Position numbers and translations under genes: made by a program | NCBI GenBank assembly: GCA_037893225.1 | Contig: JAZGUH010000451.1 | Span: 762,001 to 826,000 of the forward strand | Reading direction: 5' to 3' | Length of the DNA: 64,000 nucleotides | From: Hippasteria phrygiana | Taxonomy: Eukaryota > Echinodermata > Asteroidea > Valvatida > Goniasteridae | The notes under the pieces: generated by a model | Told to the model about the DNA's origin: nothing | Database searches by the model: none | Seen by the model: the letters and a program-made list of their open reading frames with translations, nothing else | Part shown: one piece after another, positions 22,664 to 35,275 of the stretch | Layout of the letters: every line of letters starts with the position of its first letter | Position numbering within the stretch: the first letter of the stretch is position 1

Positions 22664-23828
22664 AGATCTAAGCTACCCATACGTGTGAAAATTACTGGAT
22701 TTGATCAATATCCCATTCAATTATGAACAGGGAAAGGAGGGGCGTTCATCTGAAAATGTGGCAAACGTTAAGCAGTCACAATGCAGTAAACGGGAGAACG
22801 CACACAGAGTTCACGGGAAATAATTAGTTGCGAGGTTTGAATTTTCTCGAAGAGTTCTCACGCTATGAAGCTGGCGATGGTCTCAAATTGTTCCGCTAGA
22901 TCTAAGCTACCCATACGTGTGACAATTTCTAGGTCAATATCCCATTCAATTATGAACAGGGAAAGGAGGGGCGTTCATCTGAAAATGTGGCAAACGTTAA
23001 GCAGTCACAATGCAGTAAACGGAAGAACGCACACAGAGTTCACAGGAAGAAATTTGTTGCGAGATTTGTATTTTCTCGAAGAGTTCTAACGCTGTGAAGC
23101 TGGCGATGGTCTGAAATTGTTGCGCTATATCTAAGCTACACATACGTGTGAACATTGCTGTATTTGGTCAATATCCCATTCAATTATGAACAGGGAAAGG
23201 AGGGGCGTTCATCTGAAAATTTGGCAAACGTTAAGCAGCCACAATGCAGTAAACGGGAGAACGCACACAGAGTTCACGGGAAGAACTTTGTTGCGAGGTT
23301 TGAATTTTCTCGAAGAGTTATAACGCTGTGAAGCTGGCGATGGTCTGAAATTGTTGCGCTAGATCTAAGCTACCCATAAGCGTAAAAATTACTGGATTTG
23401 GTCAATATACCATTCAATTATGAACAGGGAAAGGAGGTGCGTTCATCTGAAAATGTGGCAAACGTTAAGCAGTCACAATGCAATAAACGGGAGAACGCAC
23501 ACAGCGTTTATGGGAAGAAATTTGTTGCGAGGTTTGAATTTTCTCGAAGAGTTCTAACGCTGTGAAGCTGGCGATGGTCTGAAATTGTTGCGCTATATCT
23601 AAGCTACCCATACGTGTGAAAATTACTGTATTTGGTCAATATCCCATTCAATTATGAACAGGGAAAGGAGGGGCGTTCATCTGAAAATGTGGCAAACGTT
23701 AAGCAGTCACAATGCAGTAAACGGGAGAACGCACACAGAGTTCACGGGAAATAATTAGTTGCGAGGTTTGAATTTTCTCGAAGAGTTCTCACGCTATGAA
23801 GCTGGCGATGGTCTCAAATTGTTGCGCT

Positions 23829-24058
23829 AGATCTAAGCTACCCATACGTGTGAAATATTTCTAGGTCAATATCCCATTCAATTATGAACAGGGAAAGGAG
23901 GGGCGTTCATCTGAAAATGTGGCAAACGTTAAGCAGTCACAATACAGTAAACGGAAGAACGCACACAGAGTTCACAGGAAGAAATTTGTTGCGAGATTTG
24001 TATTTTCTCGAAGAGTTCTAACGCTGTGAAGCTGGCGATGGTCTGAAATTGTTGCGCT
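23829..24058 (+). repeat. Monomer class C' (230 bp)
   Basis: C' matches C but reads GTGAAATATTTCTAGG (one extra T) and CACAATACAG instead of CACAATGCAG. Intact C' copies are at 23829, 26160, 30601, 32944, 34344, 36914, 39023, 40423, 48135 and 51402. A hybrid at 42291 keeps only the C' start. C' replaces C in the middle of the window, while plain C returns from 50,471. Confidence 0.9.
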
Positions 24059-26389
24059 ATATCTAAGCTACACATACGTGTGAAAATTGCTGTATATGGT
24101 CAATATCCCATTCAATTATGAACAGGGAAAGGAGGGGCGTTCATCTGAAAATGTGGCAAACGTTAAGCAGTCACAATGCAGTAAACGGGAGAACGGACAC
24201 AGAGTTCACGGGAAGAAATTTGTTGCGAGGTTTGAATTTTCTCGAAGAGTTCTAACGCTGTGAAGCTGGCGATGGTCTGAAATTGTTGCGCTAGATCTAA
24301 GCTACCCATACGTGTGAAAATTACTGTATTTGGTCAATATCCCATTCAATTATGAACAGGGAAAGGAGGGGCGTTCATCTGAAAATGTGGCAAACGTTAA
24401 GCAGTCACAATGCAGTAAACGGGAGAACGCACACAGAGTTCACGGGAAGAAATTTGTTGCGAGGTTTGAATTTTCTCGAAGAGTTCTAACGCTGTGAAGC
24501 TGGCGATGGTCTGAAATTGTTGCGCTAGATCTAAGCTACCCATAAGCGTAAAAATTACTGGATTTGGTCAATATACCATTCAATTATGAACAGGGAAAGG
24601 AGGGGCGTTCATCTGAAAATGTTGCAAACGTTAAGCAGTCACAATGCAGTAAACGGAAGAACGCACACAGAGTTCACAGAAGGAAATTTGTTGCGAGGTT
24701 TGAATTTTCTCGAAGAGTTCTAACGCTGTGAAGCTGGCGATGGTCTGAAATTGTTGCGCTATATCTAAGCTACCCATACGTGTGAAAATTACTGTATTTG
24801 GTCAATATCCCATTCAATTATGAACAGGGAAAGGAGGGGCGTTCATCTGAAAATGTGGCAAACGTTAAGCAGTCACAATGCAATATGCGGGAGAACGCAC
24901 ACAGCGTTTACGGGAAGAAATTTGTTGCGAGGTTTGAATTTTCTCGAAGAGTTCTCACGCTATGAAGCTGGCGATGGTCTGAAATTGTTGCGCTAGATCT
25001 AAGCTACCCATACGTGTGAAAATTACTGGATTTGATCAATATCCCATTCAATTATGAACAGGGAAAGGAGGGGCGTTCATCTGAAAATGTGGCAAACGTT
25101 AAGCAGTCACAATGCAGTAAACGGGAGAACGCACACAGAGTTCACGGGAAATAATTAGTTGCGAGGTTTGAATTTTCTCGAAGAGTTCTCACGCTATGAA
25201 GCTGGCGATGGTCTCAAATTGTTCCGCTAGATCTAAGCTACCCATACGTGTGACAATTTCTAGGTCAATATCCCATTCAATTATGAACAGGGAAAGGAGG
25301 GGCGTTCATCTGAAAATGTGGCAAACGTTAAGCAGTCACAATGCAGTAAACGGAAGAACGCACACAGAGTTCACAGGAAGAAATTTGTTGCGAGATTTGT
25401 ATTTTCTCGAAGAGTTCTAACGCTGTGAAGCTGGCGATGGTCTGAAATTGTTGCGCTATATCTAAGCTACACATACGTGTGAACATTGCTGTATTTGGTC
25501 AATATCCCATTCAATTATGAACAGGGAAAGGAGGGGCGTTCATCTGAAAATTTGGCAAACGTTAAGCAGCCACAATGCAGTAAACGGGAGAACGCACACA
25601 GAGTTCACGGGAAGAACTTTGTTGCGAGGTTTGAATTTTCTCGAAGAGTTATAACGCTGTGAAGCTGGCGATGGTCTGAAATTGTTGCGCTAGATCTAAG
25701 CTACCCATAAGCGTAAAAATTACTGGATTTGGTCAATATACCATTCAATTATGAACAGGGAAAGGAGGTGCGTTCATCTGAAAATGTGGCAAACGTTAAG
25801 CAGTCACAATGCAATAAACGGGAGAACGCACACAGCGTTTATGGGAAGAAATTTGTTGCGAGGTTTGAATTTTCTCGAAGAGTTCTAACGCTGTGAAGCT
25901 GGCGATGGTCTGAAATTGTTGCGCTATATCTAAGCTACCCATACGTGTGAAAATTACTGTATTTGGTCAATATCCCATTCAATTATGAACAGGGAAAGGA
26001 GGGGCGTTCATCTGAAAATGTGGCAAACGTTAAGCAGTCACAATGCAGTAAACGGGAGAACGCACACAGAGTTCACGGGAAATAATTAGTTGCGAGGTTT
26101 GAATTTTCTCGAAGAGTTCTCACGCTATGAAGCTGGCGATGGTCTCAAATTGTTGCGCTAGATCTAAGCTACCCATACGTGTGAAATATTTCTAGGTCAA
26201 TATCCCATTCAATTATGAACAGGGAAAGGAGGGGCGTTCATCTGAAAATGTGGCAAACGTTAAGCAGTCACAATACAGTAAACGGAAGAACGCACACAGA
26301 GTTCACAGGAAGAAATTTGTTGCGAGATTTGTATTTTCTCGAAGAGTTCTAACGCTGTGAAGCTGGCGATGGTCTGAAATTGTTGCGCT
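24059..26389 (+). repeat. 10-mer HOR, copy 2 (2331 bp)
   Basis: It repeats every marker of copy 1 at +2331 bp (AACGGACACAG 24,192, TTTGATCAAT, GTGACAATTTC, GAACATTGC, GAGTTATAACG, GGAGGTGCG, CACAATACAG). Only the first ~40 bp differ: it starts as D (CTACACATACG, ATTGC) and then becomes A (TATATGG), marking the duplication joint. Confidence 0.94.
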
Positions 26390-27559
26390 ATATCTAAGCT
26401 ACACATACGTGTGAAAATTGCTGTATTTGGTCAATATCCCATTCAATTATGAACAGGGAAAGGAGGGGCGTTCATCTGAAAATTTGGCAAACGTTAAGCA
26501 GCCACAATGCAGTAAACGGGAGAACGCACACAGAGTTCACGGGAAGAACTTTGTTGCGAGGTTTGAATTTTCTCGAAGAGTTCTAACGCTGTGAAGCTGG
26601 CGATTGTCTCAAATTGTTGCGCTAGATCTAAGCTACTCATACGTGTGGAAATTGCTGGATTTGGTCAATATCCCAGTAAAATTATGATCAGGGAAAGGAG
26701 GGGCGTTCATCTGAAAATGTGGCAAACGTCAAGCAGTCACAATGCAGTAAACGGGAGAACGCACACATAGTTTATGGGAAGAAATTTGTTGCGAGGTTTG
26801 AATTTTCTTGAAGAGTTCTCACGCTGTGAAGCTGGCGATGGTCTGAAATTGTTGCGCTAGATCTAAGCTACCCATAAGTGTGAAATTATTGGATTTGGTC
26901 AATATACCATTCAATTATGAACAGGGAAAGGAGGGGCGTTCATCTGAAAATTTGGCAAACGTTAAGCAGTCACAATGCAGTAAACGGAAGAACGCACACA
27001 GAGTTCACAGAAGGAAATTTGTTGCGAGGTTTGAATTTTCTCGAAGAGTTCTAACGCTGTGAAGCTGGCGATGGTCTGAAATTGTTGCGCTATATCTAAG
27101 CTACCCATACGTGTGAAAATTACTGTATATGGTCAATATCCCATTCAATTATGAACAGGGAAAGGAGGGGCGTTCATCTGAAAATGTGGCAAACGTTAAG
27201 CAGTCACAATGCAGTAAACGGGAGAACGCACACAGAGTTCACAGAAGGAAATTTGTTCCGAGGTTTGAATTTTCTCGAAGAGTTCTAACGCTGTGAAGCT
27301 GGCGATGGTCTGAAATTGTTGCGCTATATCTAAGCTACCCATACGTGTGAAAATTACTGTATTTGGTCAATATCCCATTCAATTATGAACAGGGAAAGGA
27401 GGGGCGTTCATCTGAAAATGTGGCAAACGTTAAGCAGTCACAATGCAATAAACGGGAGAACGCACACAGCGTTTATGGGAATAAATTTGTTGCGAGGTTT
27501 GAATTTTCTCGAAGAGTTATAACGCTGTGAAGCTGGCGATGGTCTGAAATTGTTGCGCT
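26390..27559 (+). repeat. Transition block D/E-F''-K-A-like-G-like
   Basis: Monomers at 26390 (D/E), 26624 (F'' with a private CACATAG), 26859 (K), 27092 (ATTACTGTATATGG with CACAGAAGG) and 27326 (GGGAATAAA, GAGTTATAACG). This is the first use of K and F''. Much of it recurs at 42,5xx with an offset of 15,897 bp. Confidence 0.9.
26859..27091 (+). repeat. Monomer class K (233 bp, 1-bp deletion)
   Basis: Class K reads CCCATAAGTGTGAAATTATTGG, one base shorter than the reference, then AATATACC, AATTTGGCAAACG, CGGAAG and CACAGAAGGAAATTTGTTGCG. It usually follows the F'' monomer. It is absent before 26.8 kb, so it marks the right part of the array. Confidence 0.9.
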
Positions 27560-29196
27560 AGATCTAAGCTACCCATAAGCGTAAAAATTACTGGATTTGG
27601 TCAATATACCATTCAATTATGAACAGGGAAAGGAGGTGCGTTCATCTGAAAATGTGGCAAACGTTAAGCAGTCACAATGCAATAAACGGGAGAACGCACA
27701 CAGCGTTTATGGGAAGAAATTTGTTGCGAGGTTTGAATTTTCTCGAAGAGTTCTAACGCTGTGAAGCTGGCGATGGTCTGAAATTGTTGCGCTATATCTA
27801 AGCTACCCATACGTGTGAAAATTACTGTATTTGGTCAATATCCCATTCAATTATGAACAGGGAAAGGAGGGGCGTTCATCTGAAAATGTGGCAAACGTTA
27901 AGCAGTCACAATGCAGTAAACGGGAGAACGCACACAGAGTTCACGGGAAATAATTAGTTGCGAGGTTTGAATTTTCTCGAAGAGTTCTCACGCTATGAAG
28001 CTGGCGATGGTCTCAAATTGTTGCGCTAGATCTAAGCTACCCATAAGTGTGAAATTATTGGATTTGGTCAATATACCATTCAATTATGAACAGGGAAAGG
28101 AGGGGCGTTCATCTGAAAATTTGGCAAACGTTAAGCAGTCACAATGCAGTAAACGGAAGAACGCACACAGAGTTCACAGAAGGAAATTTGTTGCGAGGTT
28201 TGAATTTTCTCGAAGAGTTCTAACGCTGTGAAGCTGGCGATGGTCTGAAATTGTTGCGCTATATCTAAGCTACCCATACGTGTGAAAATTACTGTATATG
28301 GTCAATATCCCATTCAATTATGAACAGGGAAAGGAGGGGCGTTCATCTGAAAATGTGGCAAACGTTAAGCAGTCACAATGCAGTAAACGGGAGAACGCAC
28401 ACAGAGTTCACAGAAGGAAATTTGTTCCGAGGTTTGAATTTTCTCGAAGAGTTCTAACGCTGTGAAGCTGGCGATGGTCTGAAATTGTTGCGCTATATCT
28501 AAGCTACCCATGCGTGTGAAAATTACTGTATTTGGTCAATATCCCATTCAATTATGAACAGGGAAAGGAGGGGCGTTCATCTGAAAATGTGGCAAACGTT
28601 AAGCATTCACAATGCAATAAACGGGAGAACGCACACAGCGTTTATGGGAATAAATTTGTTGCGAGGTTTGAATTTTCTCGAAGAGTTCTAACGCTGTGAA
28701 GCTGGCGATGGTCTGAAATTGTTGCGCTATATCTAAGCTACCCATACGTGTGAAAATTATTGTATATGGTCAATATCCCATTCAATTATGAACAGGGAAA
28801 GGAGGGGCGTTCATCTGAAAATGTGGCAAACGTTAAGCAGTCACAATGCAGTAAACGGGAGAACGCACACAGAGTTCACGGGAAGAAATTTGTTGCGAGG
28901 TTTGAATTTTCTCGAAGAGTTCTAACGCTGTGAAGCTGGCGATGGTCTGAAATTGTTGCGCTAGATCTAAGCTACCCATACGTGTGAAAATTACTGTATT
29001 TGGTCAATATCCCATTCAATTATGAACAGGGAAAGGAGGGGCGTTCATCTGAAAATGTGGCAAACGTTAAGCAGTCACAATGCAGTAAACGGGAGAACGC
29101 ACACAGAGTTCACGGGAAGAAATTTGTTGCGAGGTTTGAATTTTCTCGAAGAGTTCTAACGCTGTGAAGCTGGCGATGGTCTGAAATTGTTGCGCT
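27560..29196 (+). repeat. 7-mer block, 1637 bp (original of a later tandem pair)
   Basis: Monomers at 27560 (J with GGAGGTGCG), 27794 (B-type end), 28028 (K, 233), 28261, 28495 (CCCATGCGTG and AAGCATTCAC), 28729 (A) and 28963 (H). The same order and markers appear at 43457-45093 and 45094-46730. Confidence 0.92.
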
Positions 29197-31064
29197 AGAT
29201 CTAAGCTACCCATAAGCGTAAAAATTACTGGATTTGGTCAATATACCATTCAATTATGAACAGGGAAAGGAGGGGCGTTCATCTGAAAATGTTGCAAACG
29301 TTAAGCAGTCACAATGCAGAAAACGGAAGAACGCACACAGAGTTCACAGAAGGAAATTTGTTGCGAGGTTTGAATTTTCTCGAAGAGTTCTAACGCTGTG
29401 AAGCTGGCGATGGTCTGAAATTGTTGCGCTATATCTAAGCTACCCATACGTGTGAAAATTACTGTATTTGGTCAATATCCCATTCAATTATGAACAGGGA
29501 AAGGAGGGGCGTTCATCTGAAAATGTGGCAAACGTTAAGCAGTCACAATGCAGTAAACGGGAGAACGCACACAGAGTTCACGGGAAATAATTAGTTGCGA
29601 GGTTTGAATTTTCTCGAAGAGTTCTCACGCTATGAAGCTGGCGATGGTCTCAAATTGTTGCGCTATATCTAAGCTACCCATACGTGTGAAAATTATTGTA
29701 TATGGTCAATATCCCATTCAATTATGAACAGGGAAAGGAGGGGCGTTCATCTGAAAATGTGGCAAACGTTAAGCAGTCACAATGCAGTAAACGGGAGAAC
29801 GCACACAGAGTTCACGGGAAGAAATTTGTTGCGAGGTTTGAATTTTCTCGAAGAGTTATAACGCTGTGAAGCTGGCGATGGTCTGAAATTGTTGCGCTAG
29901 ATCTAAGCTACCCATACGCGTAAAAATTACTGGATTTGGTCAATATACCATTCAATTATGAACAGGGAAAGGAGGTGCGTTCATCTGAAAATGTGGCAAA
30001 CGTTAAGCAGTCACAATGCAATAAACGGGAGAACGCACACAGCGTTTATGGGAAGAAATTTGTTGCGAGGTTTGAATTTTCTCGAAGAGTTCTAACGCTG
30101 TGAAGCTGGCGATGGTCTGAAATTGTTGCGCTATATCTAAGCTACCCATACGTGTGAAAATTACTGTATTTGGTCAATATCCCATTCAATTATGAACAGG
30201 GAAAGGAGGGGCGTTCATCTGAAAATGTGGCAAACGTTAAGCAGTCACAATGCAATATGCGGGAGAACGCACACAGCGTTTACGGGAAGAAATTTGTTGC
30301 GAGGTTTGAATTTTCTCGAAGAGTTCTCACGCTATGAAGCTGGCGATGGTCTGAAATTGTTGCGCTAGATCTAAGCTACCCATACGTGTGAAAATTACTG
30401 GATTTGGTCAATATCCCATTCAATTATGAACAGGGAAAGGAGGGGCGTTCATCTGAAAATGTGGCAAACGTTAAGCAGTCACAATGCAGTAAACGGGAGA
30501 ACGCACACAGAGTTCACGGGAAATAATTAGTTGCGAGGTTTGAATTTTCTCGAAGAGTTCTCACGCTATGAAGCTGGCGATGGTCTCAAATTGTTCCGCT
30601 AGATCTAAGCTACCCATACGTGTGAAATATTTCTAGGTCAATATCCCATTCAATTATGAACAGGGAAAGGAGGGGCGTTCATCTGAAAATGTGGCAAACG
30701 TTAAGCAGTCACAATACAGTAAACGGAAGAACGCACACAGAGTTCACAGGAAGAAATTTGTTGCGAGATTTGTATTTTCTCGAAGAGTTCTAACGCTGTG
30801 AAGCTGGCGATGGTCTGAAATTGTTGCGCTATATCTAAGCTACACATACGTGTGAAAATGGCTGTATTTGGTCAATATCCCATTCAATTATGAACAGGGA
30901 AAGGAGGGGCGTTCATCTGAAAATTTGGCAAACGTTAAGCAGCCACAATGCAGTAAACGGGAGAACGCACACAGAGTTCACGGGAAGAACTTTGTTGCGA
31001 GGTTTGAATTTTCTCGAAGAGTTCTAACGCTGTGAAGCTGGCGATTGTCTCAAATTGTTGCGCT

Positions 31065-31299
31065 AGATCTAAGCTACTCATACGTGTGGAAATTGCTGGA
31101 TTTGGTCAATATCCCAGTAAAATTATGATCAGGGAAAGGAGGGGCGTTCATCTGAAAATGTGGCAAACGTCAAGCAGTCACAATGCAGTAAACGGGAGAA
31201 CGCACACAGAGTTTATGGGAAGAAATTTGTTGCGAGGTTTGAATTTTCTTGAAGAGTTCTCACGCTGTGAAGCTGGCGATGGTCTGAAATTGTTGCGCT
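31065..31299 (+). repeat. Monomer class F'' (235 bp)
   Basis: F'' keeps the F-type start (CTACTCATACGTGTGGAAAT, CCCAGTAAAATTATGATCAG) but reads CAAACGTCAAGCAG, CGGGAG, GAGTTTATGGGAAG and TTCTCACGCTGTG. Copies are at 26624, 31065, 33408, 34808, 37378, 39487, 40887, 42521, 48599, 51866, 53734, 55601, 58160, 60027, 61655 and 63288. The copy at 26624 has CACATAGTTT instead of CACAGAGTTT. Together with the preceding TCTCA it opens an 89-codon frame that I regard as non-coding. Confidence 0.92.
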
Positions 31300-31539
31300 A
31301 GATCTAAGCTACCCATAAGTGTGAAATTATTGGATTTGGTCAATATACCATTCAATTATGAACAGGGAAAGGAGGGGCGTTCATCTGAAAATGTGGCAAA
31401 CGTTAAGCAGTCACAATGCAGTAAACGGGAGAACGCACACAGAGTTCACGGGAAGAGGGAAGAAATTTGTTGCGAGGTTTGAATTTTCTCGAAGAGTTCT
31501 AACGCTGTGAAGCTGGCGATGGTCTGAAATTGTTGCGCT
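31300..31539 (+). repeat. 240-bp monomer with 7-bp internal duplication
   Basis: A K-type monomer reads GGGAAGAGGGAAGAAATTTG where others read GGGAAGAAATTTG: the heptamer GGGAAGA is duplicated. It is shared only with 37613-37852. The equivalent monomer at 48834 lacks it. Confidence 0.95.
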
Positions 31540-32475
31540 AGATCTAAGCTACCCATACGTGTGAAAATTACTGTATTTGGTCAATATCCCATTCAATTAT
31601 GAACAGGGAAAGGAGGGGCGTTCATCTGAAAATGTGGCAAACGTTAAGCAGTCACAATGCAGTAAACGGAAGAACGCACACAGAGTTCACAGAAGGAAAT
31701 TTGTTCCGAGGTTTGAATTTTCTCGAAGAGTTCTAATGCTGTGAAGCTGGCGATGGTCTGAAATTGTTGCGCTATATCTAAGCTACCCATACGTGTGAAA
31801 ATTACTGTATTTGGTCAATATCCCATTCAATTATGAACAGGGAAAGGAGGGGCGTTCATCTGAAAATGTGGCAAACGTTAAGCAGTCACAATGCAATAAA
31901 CGGGAGAACGCACACAGCGTTTATGGGAATAAATTTGTTGCGAGGTTTACATTTTCTCGAAGAGTTCTAACGCTGTGAAGCTGGCGATGGTCTGAAATTG
32001 TTGCGCTATATCTAAGCTACCCATACGTGTGAAAATTATTGTATATGGTCAATATCCCATTCAATTATGAACAGGGAAAGGAGGGGCGTTCATCTGAAAA
32101 TGTGGCAAACGTTAAGCAGTCACAATGCAGTAAACGGGAGAACGCACACAGAGTTCACGGGAAGAAATTTGTTGCGAGGTTTGAATTTTCTCGAAGAGTT
32201 CTAACGCTGTGAAGCTGGCGATGGTCTGAAATTGTTGCGCTAGATCTAAGCTACCCATACGTGTGAAAATTACTGTATTTGGTCAATATCCCATTCAATT
32301 ATGAACAGGGAAAGGAGGGGCGTTCATCTGAAAATGTGGCAAACGTTAAGCAGTCACAATGCAGTAAACGGGAGAACGCACACAGAGTTCACGGGAAGAA
32401 ATTTGTTGCGAGGTTTGAATTTTCTCGAAGAGTTCTAACGCTGTGAAGCTGGCGATGGTCTGAAATTGTTGCGCT

Positions 32476-33875
32476 AGATCTAAGCTACCCATAAGCGTAA
32501 AAATTACTGGATTTGGTCAATATACCATTCAATTATGAACAGGGAAAGGAGGGGCGTTCATCTGAAAATGTTGCAAACGTTAAGCAGTCACAATGCAGTA
32601 AACGGAAGAACGCACACAGAGTTCACAGAAGGAAATTTGTTGCGAGGTTTGAATTTTCTCGAAGAGTTCTAACGCTGTGAAGCTGGCGATGGTCTGAAAT
32701 TGTTGCGCTATATCTAAGCTACCCATACGTGTGAAAATTACTGTATTTGGTCAATATCCCATTCAATTATGAACAGGGAAAGGAGGGGCGTTCATCTGAA
32801 AATGTGGCAAACGTTAAGCAGTCACAATGCAGTAAACGGGAGAACGCACACAGAGTTCACGGGAAATAATTAGTTGCGAGGTTTGAATTTTCTCGAAGAG
32901 TTCTCACGCTATGAAGCTGGCGATGGTCTCAAATTGTTCCGCTAGATCTAAGCTACCCATACGTGTGAAATATTTCTAGGTCAATATCCCATTCAATTAT
33001 GAACAGGGAAAGGAGGGGCGTTCATCTGAAAATGTGGCAAACGTTAAGCAGTCACAATACAGTAAACGGAAGAACGCACACAGAGTTCACAGGAAGAAAT
33101 TTGTTGCGAGATTTGTATTTTCTCGAAGAGTTCTAACGCTGTGAAGCTGGCGATGGTCTGAAATTGTTGCGCTATATCTAAGCTACACATACGTGTGAAA
33201 ATTGCTGTATTTGGTCAATATCCCATTCAATTATGAACAGGGAAAGGAGGGGCGTTCATCTGAAAATTTGGCAAACGTTAAGCAGCCACAATGCAGTAAA
33301 CGGGAGAACGCACACCGAGTTCACGGGAAGAACTTTGTTGCGAGGTTTGAATTTTCTCGAAGAGTTCTAACGCTGTGAAGCTGGCGATTGTCTCAAATTG
33401 TTGCGCTAGATCTAAGCTACTCATACGTGTGGAAATTGCTGGATTTGGTCAATATCCCAGTAAAATTATGATCAGGGAAAGGAGGGGCGTTCATCTGAAA
33501 ATGTGGCAAACGTCAAGCAGTCACAATGCAGTAAACGGGAGAACGCACACAGAGTTTATGGGAAGAAATTTGTTGCGAGGTTTGAATTTTCTTGAAGAGT
33601 TCTCACGCTGTGAAGCTGGCGATGGTCTGAAATTGTTGCGCTAGATCTAAGCTACCCATAAGTGTGAAATTATTGGATTTGGTCAATATACCATTCAATT
33701 ATGAACAGGGAAAGGAGGGGCGTTCATCTGAAAATTTGGCAAACGTTAAGCAGTCACAATGCAGTAAACGGAAGAACGCACACAGAGTTCACAGAAGGAA
33801 ATTTGTTGCGAGGTTTGAATTTTCTCGAAGAGTTCTAACGCTGTGAAGCTGGCGATGGTCTGAAATTGTTGCGCT
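32476..33875 (+). repeat. 6-mer HOR, 1400 bp, copy 1
   Basis: Order J, G/B, C' (230), D/E (with CACACCGAG), F'' (235), K (233), starting at 32476, 32710, 32944, 33174, 33408 and 33643. Lengths 3x234 + 230 + 235 + 233 give 1400. Confidence 0.93.
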
Positions 33876-35275
33876 AGATCTAAGCTACCCATAAGCGTAA
33901 AAATTACTGGATTTGGTCAATATACCATTCAATTATGAACAGGGAAAGGAGGGGCGTTCATCTGAAAATGTTGCAAACGTTAAGCAGTCACAATGCAGTA
34001 AACGGAAGAACGCACACAGAGTTCACAGAAGGAAATTTGTTGCGAGGTTTGAATTTTCTCGAAGAGTTCTAACGCTGTGAAGCTGGCGATGGTCTGAAAT
34101 TGTTGCGCTATATCTAAGCTACCCATACGTGTGAAAATTACTGTATTTGGTCAATATCCCATTCAATTATGAACAGGGAAAGGAGGGGCGTTCATCTGAA
34201 AATGTGGCAAACGTTAAGCAGTCACAATGCAGTAAACGGGAGAACGCACACAGAGTTCACGGGAAATAATTAGTTGCGAGGTTTGAATTTTCTCGAAGAG
34301 TTCTCACGCTATGAAGCTGGCGATGGTCTCAAATTGTTCCGCTAGATCTAAGCTACCCATACGTGTGAAATATTTCTAGGTCAATATCCCATTCAATTAT
34401 GAACAGGGAAAGGAGGGGCGTTCATCTGAAAATGTGGCAAACGTTAAGCAGTCACAATACAGTAAACGGAAGAACGCACACAGAGTTCACAGGAAGAAAT
34501 TTGTTGCGAGATTTGTATTTTCTCGAAGAGTTCTAACGCTGTGAAGCTGGCGATGGTCTGAAATTGTTGCGCTATATCTAAGCTACACATACGTGTGAAA
34601 ATTGCTGTATTTGGTCAATATCCCATTCAATTATGAACAGGGAAAGGAGGGGCGTTCATCTGAAAATTTGGCAAACGTTAAGCAGCCACAATGCAGTAAA
34701 CGGGAGAACGCACACCGAGTTCACGGGAAGAACTTTGTTGCGAGGTTTGAATTTTCTCGAAGAGTTCTAACGCTGTGAAGCTGGCGATTGTCTCAAATTG
34801 TTGCGCTAGATCTAAGCTACTCATACGTGTGGAAATTGCTGGATTTGGTCAATATCCCAGTAAAATTATGATCAGGGAAAGGAGGGGCGTTCATCTGAAA
34901 ATGTGGCAAACGTCAAGCAGTCACAATGCAGTAAACGGGAGAACGCACACAGAGTTTATGGGAAGAAATTTGTTGCGAGGTTTGAATTTTCTTGAAGAGT
35001 TCTCACGCTGTGAAGCTGGCGATGGTCTGAAATTGTTGCGCTAGATCTAAGCTACCCATAAGTGTGAAATTATTGGATTTGGTCAATATACCATTCAATT
35101 ATGAACAGGGAAAGGAGGGGCGTTCATCTGAAAATTTGGCAAACGTTAAGCAGTCACAATGCAGTAAACGGAAGAACGCACACAGAGTTCACAGAAGGAA
35201 ATTTGTTGCGAGGTTTGAATTTTCTCGAAGAGTTCTAACGCTGTGAAGCTGGCGATGGTCTGAAATTGTTGCGCT
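33876..35275 (+). repeat. 6-mer HOR, 1400 bp, copy 2
   Basis: Monomers at 33876, 34110, 34344, 34574, 34808 and 35043. All markers including CACACCGAG recur 1400 bp after copy 1. Confidence 0.93.

Larger units (their letters stand above)
21728..24058 (+). repeat. 10-mer HOR, copy 1 (2331 bp)
   Basis: Monomers at 21728 (A), 21962 (H), 22196 (J), 22430 (W), 22664 (B with TTTGATCAAT), 22898 (C with GTGACAATTTC), 23127 (D/E with GAACATTGC and GAGTTATAACG), 23361 (J with GGAGGTGCG), 23595 (G/H start, B-type AAATAATTAG end) and 23829 (C'). The length is 8x234 + 229 + 230 = 2331. A private marker AACGGACACAG at 21,861 recurs exactly 2331 bp later. Confidence 0.94.
28963..35275 (+). repeat. 27-mer HOR, copy 1 (6313 bp)
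   Basis: Twenty-seven monomers from 28963 to 35043. Markers include CAGAAAACGG at 29,317, a CATACGCGTAAA J-type at 29899, W at 30133, GAAAATGGCTG at 30,85x, the 240-bp monomer at 31300, TTTACATTTTC near 31,945, and two nested 1400-bp 6-mers from 32476. The next block repeats these in order, so this is a tandem unit of very long period. Confidence 0.92.

Noticed and set aside
24059..26389. Mobile-element insertion to explain the 2331-bp period
   Set aside because: The unit is ten ordinary monomers with no terminal repeats, target-site duplication or coding capacity.
26880..27062. 60-codon frame in class K (78 codons at 27995, 43892 and 45529)
   Set aside because: It is another frame of the same DNA opened by the 1-bp deletion of K. 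The same bases are read in different frames in different classes, which speaks against a protein.
31032..31301. 89-codon frame over F'' monomers (and a 91-codon form at 51833)
   Set aside because: Same cause as above. The copy at 26624 has a TAG in the middle without any sign of consequence, and the end point simply depends on AGATCT or ATATCT.
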